Shown here piece by piece: positions 34,996-46,695 of a stretch of 64,000 nt of DNA. This DNA is from Marsupella aquatica (lineage: Eukaryota > Marchantiophyta). How positions within the stretch are numbered: position 1 is the stretch's first letter; each line of letters starts with the position of its first letter. Under the pieces are notes generated by a model, which worked only from the letters and a program-made list of their open reading frames with translations, was not told where the DNA came from and did no database searches. The DNA is taken from NCBI GenBank assembly GCA_973895155.1, contig OZ316891.1, forward strand, positions 4,464,001 to 4,528,000, written 5' to 3'. The position numbers and the translations under genes were made by a program.

Positions 34996-35520
34996 ATGGC
35001 CACACTTAAAGATGTTGTTGGCTGCTACAATGCTGGAGAAACAAGGACCTTCCCATCGATGAGGGTTTTTGTGGTCAATTTTGATGCTCCAATCGATTTT
35101 CCGCGGAAGTTTCTATACCATGGATGCACTCACTTCATGACACCTGGGTGGATGTGTAATCGTACTGTTGAAGGGTCAAGTCGATGTCCCCATAATTCGG
35201 TTGCTGCTGGGACTTGGACAGAAAGGTATCGTTTTGAGGTGTTCCTGGTTGACTCTACTATCGGGCCACACTTCCCTCTAGTGCTAGCTAAGATTTTTGA
35301 TGCAGCGACTGATCTCATAGGGATGCCTCTGCAAGATTTTAGCGAGAAGGAAGACTTTGTCCAGTTTGCTATTGTCCATAGAGCTACAGCAAAGATGGAA
35401 TGTGTGGACGTAGTGATCCGCTGCAAAGACGGTGAGGCCATTATTAATTCCTTGTCACCTGTAAGCGATGACGACTGTGAGATCTTGCATTCTGTGGTGC
35501 CTACTTCTGTCACTCCATGA
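34996..35520 (+). CDS. RPA70 C-terminal-like OB-fold protein
   Basis: ATG at 34996, just after a splice-acceptor-like TTTTTAG, so a 5' exon is possible; 174 residues. It shows a zinc-ribbon-like start YHGCT...MC..........CPHN, then YRFEVFLVDSTIG and AKIFDAATDLIGMPLQDF. That is the order of the C-terminal DNA-binding OB-fold of the RPA large subunit (zinc ribbon inserted before the second half of the barrel). Such a domain binds single-stranded DNA or the other RPA subunits. Full RPA70 is over 600 residues, so this is a stand-alone domain. Polyadenylation signal AATAAA at about 35891. It is less decayed than its relatives at 7726 and 40419 and could be functional. Assignment is by motif recognition only. 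Confidence 0.6.
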   Translation: MATLKDVVGCYNAGETRTFPSMRVFVVNFDAPIDFPRKFLYHGCTHFMTPGWMCNRTVEGSSRCPHNSVAAGTWTERYRFEVFLVDSTIGPHFPLVLAKIFDAATDLIGMPLQDFSEKEDFVQFAIVHRATAKMECVDVVIRCKDGEAIINSLSPVSDDDCEILHSVVPTSVTP

Positions 35521-35976
35521 AAGACAAAGTTGAAGATGGACAGTGTACCTTCAAGTTATCATACTGCACGAGGGAGGCATACAGCAAAATCTTCAAGATC
35601 ATCTATTAATGCTTTAGACCCGGCCATGGCGTCGTAGCTTAGTTCTGTTAGATGTAGATTGTAGGACCTGCTTGATAGTTTGGATGCAACTCATATCTGA
35701 TGTGACCAGATGCAAGCACGACATACGACGGTTTGGCATTTTGGGCAGGAGTCTTTTAGTTTGTAAGGTTCCTACAGGCCATGCAATGACCTGCCATTTT
35801 GGTTTGATATGGCATAACGTGTATGCTTGGTTTGTGGGGCAAGTGGGAGCAGAATGTATGTATGTGAATGGTTGACTTATTTTCAATGTGCAATAAAGGG
35901 GGGCTTGGACCTGCATCTGTTAAATTAAGGTTGTGATGTCCACGATGCGTTTGTTAAAACGTACCAGAAAGTAATT

Positions 35977-36062
35977 GGGTGTTAATCGATGAATGGGTCT
36001 TGGCTGGTGTTTAATTGATGAATGGGTCTCGGCTAGTGTTTAATCGATGAATGGGTCTCGGA
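35977..36062 (+). repeat. ~31-bp tandem repeat, three copies
   Basis: Three imperfect copies of GTGTTTAATCGATGAATGGG with a following TCTCGGCTA-type tail. Confidence 0.8.
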
Positions 36063-36064
36063 AA

Positions 36065-38155
36065 ATTTTCATTTTGCAATTTGTGCGCAATATCTCAAGG
36101 AAAACTTCCAACTTCAAACTCTGATACAGGATAGCAAATAGAACTCAACCACTATAGTGCTTTTGCGGATCGCAGCAACATCATGTAGTGGGTCATCAGA
36201 GTTCACGGAGAATTGGGTAAGGGCCCCTCCCCAATCTCCGGACATCAACAGACCAAAAAAATAGAGAAACACCTGAAACTCATTGGGCGGATCCACGGCT
36301 CCATCGATCCCAACGACTAGGAAGGGAAAAAAACACAAGCATACAGACAACCGTAAAAACAACGTGACCCCAAACAATACATTTATGGCAGATGTGTTCT
36401 TGTGCCAGTAGGTGTTCATTATATTTATGGAGCATTGATGGGTAATGTATGTAAATGAATAATGGAGTTTGCACTTTGAAGGCTGGGGCAACGCCTACAA
36501 CTCAATGAAGAAGTAAGTAATCATGAAAAAATAGACGACAACTTCCATAAGCGTAAAATAGGGCACAAGGTTGAATTATCTTTTGCGACAACTTACCACT
36601 GCATACCGGTTGGCAAGGGGGGGTGGACAGCATACTGGCAACCTGGTTACCTGTCAAGGCAACCTGGGCGGTTGCCACAAAACAGGCATCAGCCTTGGAC
36701 GATGCCACAACACCTTTTTCAGCATGGCGCTCATGATGTATATTGCTTCAACTGTAATCTCAAATACTCAAAAAGTGTGGTCTGTTCTAAATATCAGATG
36801 AGAAACATTCCACAGACCATATATAATTCATGATGCATGAAAATAGATCGCAGAGTCTGTATCATTGAACATCTAGATTCATACCTGTTCCATCGATCAG
36901 AGCGCACCGGACACGAAGAAGATATATGGTTTAGTTGGTTTCTAAGGATCGGTGTACAGGGGGGTGGCTGGCCAGCCTTGGGATCGGTGAAATCGATGAC
37001 AAGTTTCAAGGATGCGTAAATGGTACTGTAGGATATTTACTAGTAAGCCCGGGCTAAGGAAGAAGTGGGTGGTAAAGGGTTGGGTAAGATCTGCTTTCGC
37101 TTTGAAGCATACAAGAACCCTCTATTTGACCTGCGAGCACATTTCAAACTCAAATCTATTGTAATCAAAAGAATTGACTTCGAGTGCTGCCAATAATTTC
37201 TACCAAATCCAAAACACATTACAGGAGATCGCACAAGGTGGCATCAGATTTGACAGAGAATTCTTCCACGTAGTACGTAGATCCGCAGGTGGCCTGTGGA
37301 CTTCCACGGTTTGGATGATGTTATCGGGCACGAACGTGTAAAACTTATTTTGAAGTTGTCTCTCGCACAGAGGAGGATCGAACACTTAGAGTGGGAGGTG
37401 TGAGCTATGGTCAATGACCTCAACTCTTTAGTACCTTTGGAATCATTCCTGCAGAAACGATCCCTCTGAAACTAGTGGGAAACGGAGGCCAGCCTTATCT
37501 TCTTGGTATCCTATGTAGGGTATTTGCCACATAGGCTTCTGATTGATCAGAAGGTCATCGCAGTTGGCGGCTTTACTTTCCTAAAGCGCAGGCTACGCTA
37601 GTCTCCATGGGAATAGTTTGTATCTTGTCCTAACTTGTCATAGTAATCCAAACTACGTGGACTTTTGAGTTAGGCCTAGAATAGTAGAGTGAGGGAAAAT
37701 TTCCCAGCTGTATAATCATGACCGCAACTCCTAAATCCCTGACCTAAATTGGTTGGATAGAAACAAAATCAGCGATGCGGTTGACGCAATGGACTGCAGA
37801 TATATCACATTTTGAAGAGCGACATTATTAATTTGGACCAAGGCGGTCAGTTCAGAACTGACAAGGACCAGCTTTGAGGCGGGCAACGCATGCACTACTT
37901 GCCTTGCAGCCTTTACCTTGAACACGCATGGGCGGGCGATTCAAACGGACGATGAACCCGCAGCCTTTACCTTGAACACGCGCGGGAGGGCGATTCAAAT
38001 GAACGATGAACGAGAGAGGCAGTGAGTGCGCTTGGTGTAATACTCCCTTTTTGTTTTAAGTCCCCCTCTATATTGGAAGTATTTTTGCTACGCGTACGCC
38101 TACGCTACGATCTTTAGAGTTTCCTACACTTGATCAACGTGGATTGAAACAGAGT
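36065..38155. other. No gene recognised; one ~57-bp duplication
   Basis: Only short ORFs with no recognisable domains. A direct duplication sits at about 37907-38010: CAGCCTTTACCTTGAACACG occurs twice, followed by GC-rich and GATTCAAA segments. Confidence 0.5.
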
Positions 38156-38159
38156 TGCA

Positions 38160-39141
38160 ATGCATGAATGGAGCAGGCTTACGTGTAAGGAATTGTGTGA
38201 AAACATTGATCGATGTTTAGAATCAACAATGTACACTCCCAAAATTGAGGAGTTGGATCTTACTGGGGAAAACTTCTTCTGTATGGATGGGGATGATTGG
38301 CAACTTTTCTTTGACAGTGTGGGGATGAAGACATGGGTGCACAGGAAGAAGTTGAGGAGATGGGTGAATGAATGCAACAGGAGCAGCAATACCGGAGTCA
38401 CACAGCCATCACCGCTGCAACCATCACCATTGCCGCCAATGAAGACACTATCTGAACGTGATACAAATCGAAAGGAGAGCTCTGGTGAAGAAGAGCACAA
38501 GTCTATCAGGCCTGTTGAAAATACCCACACTCCTGATGCGCCGAAGAGAGAGACGTCTATGATTGGTTCTACCAAGCATCATCAAGTAAGTTGTTTGTCT
38601 CCCGTGACATTAAATTAGCCTATTGAAATCCATTGCAACCACGACAAGGACCTCTTCTGATAATCACGCAAAGGCATCTAATGCAATGCACAATGGTAGT
38701 TTCTTTGTTTGATTGAATACACGCTGATGTGTGTTTCGACGCTATTGTGCACAGTTCTATCCTTTGGTAGAGGACATCTTCAATGTGACCAACAAATCTG
38801 GAGGACGGTCCATTCTGGCTTCTAAGCATGTAGAAGCGCACCAAGCTCACAAGGCAAATTACAGAACGGTGAGGAATTGGTTTGCAAATTTTGCCGCCGA
38901 CAAGGAGATATATGAATACCTCAGTGCAGATTTCAAGTCTGACACAAAGACGAAAGAGAATTGTCGATTACAGTATGTTCAGAGTAGAATGCACGAACTT
39001 TCACCTCTCAAATTTGAGTGTCCAGAAACCGGATCTAAACATGAGATGCCTTGGCTAGAAAGCTTCCTGTTTGAGGTCGTCAAGAACAAAAAGCATGAAT
39101 GGAGGAAAGCAAATGCAAAAATCAAGGAAGGTACATACTGA
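38160..39141 (+). CDS. SAM-domain protein (two exons visible, 3' incomplete)
   Basis: Exon 1: ATG 38160 to 38585. Intron 38586-38754 (GTAAGT...ACAG, phase 0). Exon 2: 38755 to about 39130, where AAG|GTACAT is a likely donor; without splicing a stop follows at 39139-39141. The N-terminus (residues 4-70) looks like a sterile alpha motif: WSRLTCKELCENI, then IEELDLTGENFFCMDGDDW, FFDSVGMKTWVHRKKLRRWV. SAM domains mediate protein-protein or RNA contact. A Ser/Pro-rich linker follows. Exon 2 (FYPLVEDIFN..., KHEWRKANAKIK) is charged and not recognised. The gene probably continued but sequence after 39260 is unlike coding DNA. Whether it is a host gene or element-borne cannot be told. Confidence 0.55.
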
Positions 39142-39245
39142 AAGATTCCCATTCATTAGTTAGCGTAGTGCCATTGATTTTGGCAATGAACTGTGTTTTA
39201 TCTTTCGCAACTTGGAAATAACCTGGAAATACCCTGGAATTAACC

Positions 39246-39950
39246 TCAAGTACTTGCACTGAATCTCATTGCAGGTACCATCCTGTTAAACGCCAACTTC
39301 GACCTTGCGATTAATGGCCGTTTAACTACCTTCTCCTCAGTAATCTCGTTTAAACGATTAACCGTCCTTTGAGAGGCGGCACTCCTTCTATCTCGACACA
39401 GTCCCCGTAAGTGAATCCGACCAAGTGCTCTTGAATGTCGAGTTCCATCTTCCACTTCTTAGGTACTTCAGCCTCGACCAACACTAACCCCTCTCTATAC
39501 ACAATCTCAATGAACCCACACCACTCGCAGTAAGTGATCAAGCAAATCAGAATGTTCTCGTATAGTGACTGACGGGAAATAAGATGGGTGCCGATAGAAC
39601 AGATCCACAATTCCAGTGATCTTAAGGTAATCAAGGAGCAAGACTTGTCGTCACTGCTATCTGCGTTCATGGTTTTTAGTAGCCGTGACCTGATTAAGTC
39701 CGGCTGTCCTTTGAATCAGCCTGCCTGGCAATTGATTTCCGGATTGTGTGAGTGACTATGACAGGGTTACCCTAAGCAAGTACCCCAGTATCACATTTAT
39801 CCTTGTATGATGGAGGTGTATGACGACCAGTGTATCGCCTTCAAAACACACTATCTCCAACCAGACACCGCTTCTCACTAGCTGTCTGTTCAACCTATAC
39901 CTTGAGGCACTGGCCCTTAAGGTTCTGGTTCTCAATGAGACGATATTCAT
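39246..39950 (-). other. Two minus-strand ORFs, unrecognised
   Basis: Frames at 39670-39246 (106 aa; KKWKMELDIQEHLVGFTYGD) and 39950-39756. They sit upstream (in minus orientation) of nothing recognisable. Compositionally they look coding-like but show no known domain, so a relic is possible. Confidence 0.2.
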
Positions 39951-40418
39951 TCATCGTTGCGATTAACGAGTAACGACTTGCTGCATAAGGCAAATTCCTT
40001 CTCTCTTTCTCTCTCTCTTTGATTCGACGTTCTCATTCACTGCTCAAGTGCGGACTTCACTCTGTTGCATTCATTCCAAACTCTCTCTTTATACTCAAAG
40101 ACTACTCAACTGAGTAGGGACACTATTACAAAATTGTTGGCATTCCTAAGGTGAGCGGAGCCCTACCTTGCCTCAGACTTCTAGCAAAAAGTGACAGAGC
40201 GCCTATCGCTCCACAGCCTCTAAATACCTATTCCTCGTGTCCGTCTCTGCCCGAGGCCTCTACTACTTCTTGGGGTGCGCTGATTACAGTTGGACGACTC
40301 GCGCCTCCTCTTTGATCTCCTTCGCTCGTTCATCAAGAACGCTAACTAATGCCTACCAGAACGATGAGTGGAAGCCAAGAACTGCTGATTACTATGTCAA
40401 GAAGTTCTGTCTTCCTGG

Positions 40419-41024
40419 TTACTGGACTGTGCAATGGCCTCCTCGATTCCCTTCGGTTGCGCCTGATCCGGAAGCTTCCGGACTTCCGATTGTTAATCTT
40501 GCCATATGTGCCTCGACCTCCTGACTTCTGTCATCTTCCTTGGGGTTGCTCGGTTCGCCGGCCACGATTACTTGTTCGGCGGTGATTAATCGCCAGGTAA
40601 TCCGCTGATCGTGGCTGTTCTCCCGTCTTAGCAGTAGATTCCATTTCTTCCGCATGACCTTTCTATAGAGTTCTTCGATGGCCTCGCCGGTGGTGAATCG
40701 TTGGCGGAACTCTTCGCCCTTCATTCCGAACAATTGTTGCCCCGCCGCATCCCATACACGACAGCTTCCTTCTTTGATCCGAATAGTGAACATGAACATA
40801 GGCACTCCTTCGCCTAGCGACTTACACTCATGAGCTAACCGATTCCTGCTAACGGGGGTTCCTATATTCGCCCCCCCTTGCCTTCTCTGTTGAGCTCTTG
40901 TGCCTAAGGCACATACTCTGCCATCTGCTAGTAGGCCATCACAGCCTTCATAGCAGAACTCGACTCCTACACGACCGTTAATCGAGATGATCGTCGCCTC
41001 CCCTACTTCCAGCCTTTCTATCAT
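40419..41024 (-). CDS. RPA70 C-terminal-like protein
   Basis: I choose ATG 41024 (MIERLEVGEATIISING) over the upstream GTG. About 201 residues. It aligns over its length with the plus-strand relic at 7726-8208: FCYEGCDGLLADGRVCALG, a second Cys (HECKS), FMFTIRIKEG and QQLFGMKGEEF. The order (ATI..I, zinc-ribbon-like Cys, beta strands, LFGM, then a helix LYRKVMRKKW) is that of the RPA large subunit C-terminal domain. It is followed by an acidic, Gly/Ser-rich tail. No stop interrupts it. The nearby direct neighbour is the plus-strand ORF at 41158, divergent. Possible role: single-stranded DNA binding for an element or for host repair. Function inferred. Confidence 0.5.
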   Translation of the reverse strand: MIERLEVGEATIISINGRVGVEFCYEGCDGLLADGRVCALGTRAQQRRQGGANIGTPVSRNRLAHECKSLGEGVPMFMFTIRIKEGSCRVWDAAGQQLFGMKGEEFRQRFTTGEAIEELYRKVMRKKWNLLLRRENSHDQRITWRLITAEQVIVAGEPSNPKEDDRSQEVEAHMARLTIGSPEASGSGATEGNRGGHCTVQ

Positions 41025-41157
41025 CTCAACAAAATGAATAACCACTGGTCCTTGCTTACTACTTCCTAAATACTCTTGGTTGACCTCTAGTTGACACTTC
41101 TAAACCTAAAAAAAACTATAATATCGCCGGTGTAATTTTTATCGTTTACACATCCCT

Positions 41158-41472
41158 ATGGCCCGAAAAAAGGAGCCGACTGATTTTGCAGATATGAAGG
41201 TAGAACCAGATGCATATGAAGCAATTGCCATTGGACATGGACAATCATACCCAAAGATTTTTGTGGAACTTTGTGCGTATGCATTCAAGGTGACCTTGGT
41301 AGAACTGCAAATGAGAGACGCCGATAAGTCTGTAAGGTATCGGGGGCAGTACAGTGGAGAGGTCGTTGGTCGTGGAATACCAGAGAGCGTCCATGTTATT
41401 AAGAAAGTGAGATGGTGGAAGATTAAGTTCATGAAGGCCTTGGGGAATTTACAAACGACAGCAAACAGATAA
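41158..41472 (+). CDS. Small unrecognised ORF
   Basis: ATG 41158, 104 residues, basic at both ends (MARKKEPTDF, KKVRWWKIKFMKALGNL). It lies divergently 130 bp from the RPA-like ORF, so the interval could hold shared promoter sequence. No known domain. Kept because it begins cleanly and is moderately long. Confidence 0.3.
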   Translation: MARKKEPTDFADMKVEPDAYEAIAIGHGQSYPKIFVELCAYAFKVTLVELQMRDADKSVRYRGQYSGEVVGRGIPESVHVIKKVRWWKIKFMKALGNLQTTANR

Positions 41473-41999
41473 CAATAACAGCAAACAGTTACTGTTATCA
41501 ACTAAAAGAAACTGTTACCAATGAACAGTGTTTGAGTAGCAGTGAACAGTGATCATGAAAAAAGTGGACTAAAGATGCGTTTCAAACTACTGGTATAGAA
41601 ATGAATACGATCAAATTTGCGTGAAAGGAAATTGGACTAGACGGAATCATGTATTTTACAACAAATAAAACCATTTCACAATTGAGATAAACAAAATCCG
41701 AGACCAATATATGTCAAAATGCACAGGGAAAAAATAAAACTGCCATATACAATCACAAAGTACATAACGCGTTCGGCGCAGGTCCAAAAAATGCCCATAT
41801 AAGTTACAACCTGTAGGCCTAGAAATCTGATATACAGAAGCCACGGTAGACCCCGGCTGAGGATTTCCAGTAAAACAAAAGCAGCGCTGGGCGCTAGCCA
41901 ACAATTGCAGGAAAAACTACGGAATTCCTGAAGACAACATCCGGGAAAAATCCTAACAACTAAGCCGAGGGCAACTCCATCCCGAAACATCAAAAGAGC

Positions 42000-42594
42000 T
42001 TAAGCAGTGCTCGGCGCTAGCTTAAAGTGATCACCAAACTGAACAATGCGATGCCGTTCTTCGTGAAAAACCGGAGGAACAAGCAATAAGTGATTGCATC
42101 TAGCTTTCAGAGTTGCAATCATCCTCCAATCCTGCCACTTCTCTCCTCCGATTTTTCTTGAATCCAAGACCACGCAATCGAATGTATCTCTTAGAAGGAC
42201 CCCGACGCACTGCCCTCGTATAACCTTCATTGGGAATGTTACTATCCTTAAAGTCAACTCGCCCAAACATTTCTTGAACTCTCCTATCGATTGGCAGTAC
42301 ACCATCAACAGGAACAGCTTGATGAGACGAGAACGTGCTTGCAAATGGGAGCGGAGAAGAATCGATGATTTATGGGATGTTCTTTTCTCCAGGATTATAG
42401 CCTCATCATACGGTAGAGCGTGATGGTTCCAGAAAGTAGAGGTTTCAGTTTCCTCAGTCTCCATCCGTGACTCAAAAGAACTGAAATGGCTCTCTTTCGG
42501 ACGCACACGAGAAGGGAGGAACGCTGCCTCCCAATCCATGAGCTCACCATTTGTCTCCATGTTTAATGAATCCGATCTAGTGGCAACTTCCCCT
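42000..42594 (-). CDS. Probable 3' exon of the ParB-like gene
   Basis: Open from a good acceptor (TTTTTTCAG at about 42604-42595) to TAA near 42000, about 197 codons (METNGELMDWEAAF, later TFDCVVLDSRKIGGEKWQDW, LLLVPPVFHEERHRIVQFG). The alternating hydrophobic/charged layout suggests an alpha/beta fold but no motif is decisive. It is on the same strand as the ParB-like exons at 47366-50062. Two AGCGC-type palindromes flank the intervening region, and the nested CACTA at 43655-47123 would lie inside the intron joining them. One palindrome (42006-42018) forms the last codons. The link to the upstream exons is inference. Confidence 0.35.
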
Positions 42595-43985
42595 CTGAAA
42601 AAACGTGAAAACTGTCTACAAAAGGCACGCAAAGGTTCAAAAATGGTTGTGGGTCCGAAAGATCTTGTCCGGGAGGAATGTCTCCCTCGAAACACCCGAA
42701 ATGTATCTCCAGAAAAGGGGCCGCAACCGAGCGTCTGTCCCAAAACAGTCACCTGTCCAAAAACTTGTCATCCGCGACAAGTGTCGTCCTTGAAAACCGT
42801 CGTTTAGGGTTTGATCCTAAAATGTCGTCCAAGAGAGATGCCGCCAAAAAAGAGATCCTTAAATGTCGTGCAAAAAAGCTGTCAAAAAGAGATCCGAATG
42901 TCATCCAAGAGATCCAAAAATGTCGTCTGAATATAGCCGATGTGGGTATCTTTGGAAAACTAACGGACCTAAATGAAATGGCCGTTGGTATCCGAAACGT
43001 CTATTATACTATGTATTCACTACTATTTGTCTCATTATAATGACCGTTGGTAGGACACGACAAAGACCAAACGGTCGTGTTACACAAAGAAGAGCTGGAA
43101 ATATTTACTTTACGAATCACCATTTGGCGAGCACCTGGCGCTTGTAAAAACACGAGGAATCAGACCTTAATTTATAAGGAGCCAATGAGAGGATTTGAAT
43201 ACAAGTTGGTACTAGCGCCAGGCGCTGGTAAAAAATTACTCCCTAAACTCCTCAATACGTGTCACAATTCTGCAGATTCTAATTCGGAACCAAAATCTGA
43301 ACTCTCGGATTTGTCCGTGGACACAGCCTCATCATCTTTGTACTGGCTGCGGGAGAAGTCATCAACATAAGGATGTTTCATGAACTTCCTGTCAACACCC
43401 CTTCTTAACCGAAGACCTTTGTTTCCCAGCAAAGCGTCCTTGTACTCTCGGCTTTCCTTGCGGCTTTCTCTGCATAGGAGGGAAGAACAAAAGGTTTTTC
43501 TAGTGTTTCTATGTTGTGTCTAGCAACCCTCCTTCGCAGTTTGAAACGTCTCCTTGCATTCCACTCTAACCTGATCAAACAAAATCCAGCAAGTTAGGAG
43601 CCTTTCTCCAAAACAACACAGAAATGTTATAAATTGACTGGAATGGAGAAAGAACACTAGTACATATTAAGCTGATTTCCGATGCTCAATTTTTGTGAAC
43701 AATTGGCGTCCGATTCTTTTAGCATTGGAAATTCCGATTATCACAAAATGGCAATATGCCATACTCTCGGCTTCGGATATCTTCATTTCCGATATAATTC
43801 ACAACGGAACCTTTCCGATGCGTTAAAAAATGAATCATATCCGTTAGAAAACACATCAGATCCCTCAACAAAAACTTTGATTGATATGTTCGATGTTTTT
43901 TGTAACAAAAATGATGTGCGTTACAATATTGATCGGAAAAGTTCCGTAGTTAATAAGAACGGATATTATATCCGATTGTGCTAAC

Positions 43986-44429
43986 ATGGCAAAGTCCGAT
44001 GCAGGGAGAATGGGAAAGTCCGATGCTGGGAGTATGGGAAAGTCCGATGCTAGAAGAATGGGAAAGTCCGATGCTAGAAGAATGGGAAAGTCCGATGCTG
44101 GGAGCATGGGAAAGTCTGGTTGTGGCAAAAAGACAAATTTTGATTGTGTTAGAATGAAAATTTTTGATGTGTTAGATGGGGTATGTGGTTGCACCGACAT
44201 ACTCTTCCCAAAAGATGCAATCATTCTTGCATGCATGAATAACTTTATACTTGAGGCAAATGGACTTGAGTGTTGTTTTTGCCTCCTTCCAAGACCCAAC
44301 ATATTGTTCCCTCAAGGAAATATGTGCTCAACATGTAGCCAAGTCCAAAATACATCATCTAGAAGGAGATTGCTTCTCCCATGTAGTCTTTGTTGCAAGT
44401 CCAACAACAACATAGTTGATAAAAGATGA
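43986..44429 (+). CDS. ORF with KSDAGRMG repeats and Cys-rich tail
   Basis: ATG 43986, 147 residues. It begins with five copies of a 24-bp unit (ATGGGAAAGTCCGATGC core; 43986-44120) that encode GKSDAGSM/R repeats. The unit contains the element's TCCGAT subterminal motif, so the coding look may be incidental. The tail has CCFC and CSTC pairs (CSTCSQVQNT) that could bind zinc. Unrecognised, low confidence that it is expressed. Confidence 0.25.
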   Translation: MAKSDAGRMGKSDAGSMGKSDARRMGKSDARRMGKSDAGSMGKSGCGKKTNFDCVRMKIFDVLDGVCGCTDILFPKDAIILACMNNFILEANGLECCFCLLPRPNILFPQGNMCSTCSQVQNTSSRRRLLLPCSLCCKSNNNIVDKR

Positions 44430-44482
44430 GACAATCAGGAGTCATTGATGCTAAGGCTTTGGAAGGACCAAAATATCATCAA

Positions 44483-46443
44483 CCCTGGGCCCTCACTCTG
44501 TATATATTAAGTGAACCCCCCTGAGAACAGACCCCCCCCTTGTACCCCTTCTTAATATTTTTTTTCCATTAAACTATTCCTTGTTAATATAAAAATATTA
44601 ATTTGTGCTATTAAATTTTACCCTTATGTAACTTATAAAAGGGTCTTTCAGGTAATTGAAATTACCCTTGACTTTTTAAAATTATGAATATCATATAAAC
44701 ATGCAAACTACTCAGAAACATATATTATGTGTAATGATGTTATTTTGCATAAGAAACCTGGCTGATGTGGGTACAAGTTTTATATAGATTAACAAAATTA
44801 GCACCAGATAATTATAGTATCGCTGGTTGCTCATAAACATGTACTAATTAAATAGCACTAGAATGCTCTACTACCCTGTAAGAATAATTGCAAGTATACT
44901 ATTGCATATGCATGCATACTATTGTGTATGCATGACTGTATACTATTGCTAAATTATTCTATTATAAACTAAACATGATTCTCAATCGAGTCTGTAAAGA
45001 TCTCCCTAACTCAAGTAAAGTTCTGTTTGACTCAAGTAAAGTTCCCCATGATCATGACTAAGCATGATGATCACTGTGAAGTCACTAACTCAAATACATT
45101 TCTTGGCAGCTTCTTTTGTACCTGATACATCAAACTACACATTAGTAACTGATTTTGGACCATACTCATTACACAAGAAAATCACTACTGAGAAATATGA
45201 GAGTAATACCATTAGGTCTTCTTTGGCTGAATTGTTACTTAGACATGCTGGGTAATTTCTCTGTTATCTCTGCAATCAAAAAATTGATTGAAATGTCAAA
45301 GGCATTATCAAAAGGTCTATTCAAAAGCTTTTCATACCAATTATATACTTAAAAGGTACATGCAATAACCAGGCAATAACTATGACAATTGCTTACCATG
45401 TTATATAAGATTAAAGAATTTTGTTTCTGGAAAAATTATCAAGAGAAACTGCATCATCTGGATGCAATTGAAAAACTCCTGGGCATAGTGGATCCACTAT
45501 CAAGTGAACTGTTGATATAACACAGTCCAAATTGATAAATTGTGGATCACACACATTGTAGGCAAATTTATGCCTACTAGTTCCAATTGGAGAAAACCAT
45601 TGGAACATAATTTTACATGCCTCCTCACCACCAGGCCTATCAAGCAAATCCAATTCACCTCTTGCTCTGTCCTGTTTCCCTCCATATTTTTTGTGTATAC
45701 TTTGTATTCTGCCTATCCACCACATATATTTTGGTGTTGTATTTGAAGACATTATAACAGTTGCACCTCTAGGCCTCTTTGGATTTGGAACAAGATCATC
45801 TGATCTACTGCCACTTCTCTTTCCTCGTCCTTTTCCTCTCAATGTTCGTGAAATTGCCTTGGAACTTCTGGTTTCAGGAACATTGTATGTATCATCCTAA
45901 AATAATATGCCACAGTCTGAACCTACTGTAACAAACATTGTTTGGGCACCTGCCCTCACATTGGGTTTGTCCACTAAATTGTTGAAGTAGTGATTTTGCT
46001 TTATCCGGGTCAATCTATCTTTACTTAGGAGAGGGTTGAGAGTCAACTGGCTAACCAAAGTACTTTTGTAAATGGATCGATTGTAAACACGTCTCCCAAA
46101 ACCCATTTGCCTCAACTTATGGATCACAAACCCTAAACCAAACTTGCCTTAGCATACCACATAATTAAATTATTGATTTAGTACATGGACACGTGTACTA
46201 ATGAGGTGATGACACGTGGACCAACCATAGAGTGACTCGTGTCCTAGGCATTTTGGGTAACCTTGCGTAAAATTCTTGTGACATGTATTTGATAAGAACC
46301 TTATTATTAATATTGTGCCAAATGTATATATGGGGATGTTATCTACTTTAAAAATTATTGTAAAAATTACTTTGCATTGTATTAAAAATACCCTTGCGTC
46401 GTTCGCACGTCCGCCCTGTATTAGTAAGACTGAGGGCCCAGGG
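44483..46443 (-). mobile_element. DNA transposon with 8-bp TSD and CCCTGGGCCCTCA termini
   Basis: Inverted ends CCCTGGGCCCTCA (44483-44495 and reverse-complemented at 46431-46443), flanked by a perfect 8-bp duplication ATCATCAA (44475-44482 and 46444-46451). Its internal minus-strand ORFs are homologous to the C-terminal part of the transposase in the larger element at 50307-54327, which begins with the same terminus. It is therefore an internally deleted derivative of that family. An 8-bp duplication is used by hAT, P and a few other superfamilies. Confidence 0.9.
45411..46127 (-). pseudogene. C-terminal remnant of P/THAP9-like transposase (deletion derivative)
   Basis: Minus frame 46127-45411 with one in-frame TAG at 45897-45899. 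It aligns with 51790-51189: KSTLVSQ, LSKDRLTR, YFNNLVDKP, VGSDCG, then PKYMWWIGRIQSIHKKYGGK, DLLDRPGGEEACKI, FNW/FQWFSPIG and CDPQFINLDCVIST. The catalytic part is missing. The retained segment has a W-I-G-R opening and a compact beta-rich pattern and may be a stand-alone reader or DNA-binding domain of the family. Confidence 0.7.
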
Positions 46444-46695
46444 ATCATCAATAACTAATAAGCCATAATATTATCCCATATCAAATCTAATGAAGGAAGG
46501 CTTTACTATCGACAAATGACCCCTGCCAAATTTCTATTGGTTTCTCCTAGGGGAATGTAACAGGGTAACTAGAATAGGTCACTTGATGCAAAGATCTAAT
46601 CTCATGATAGAGAAAAATGGATCAAGAATGGGTCCAAATTATGGGTCTTAGTAAATTCACAAGTGTATAAAATCCCCAAACACTCTAAGTCAAAC

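Noticed and set aside
36114-37400. Several 60-125 aa ORFs on both strands
   Set aside because: Short, overlapping, without domains or consistent start context.
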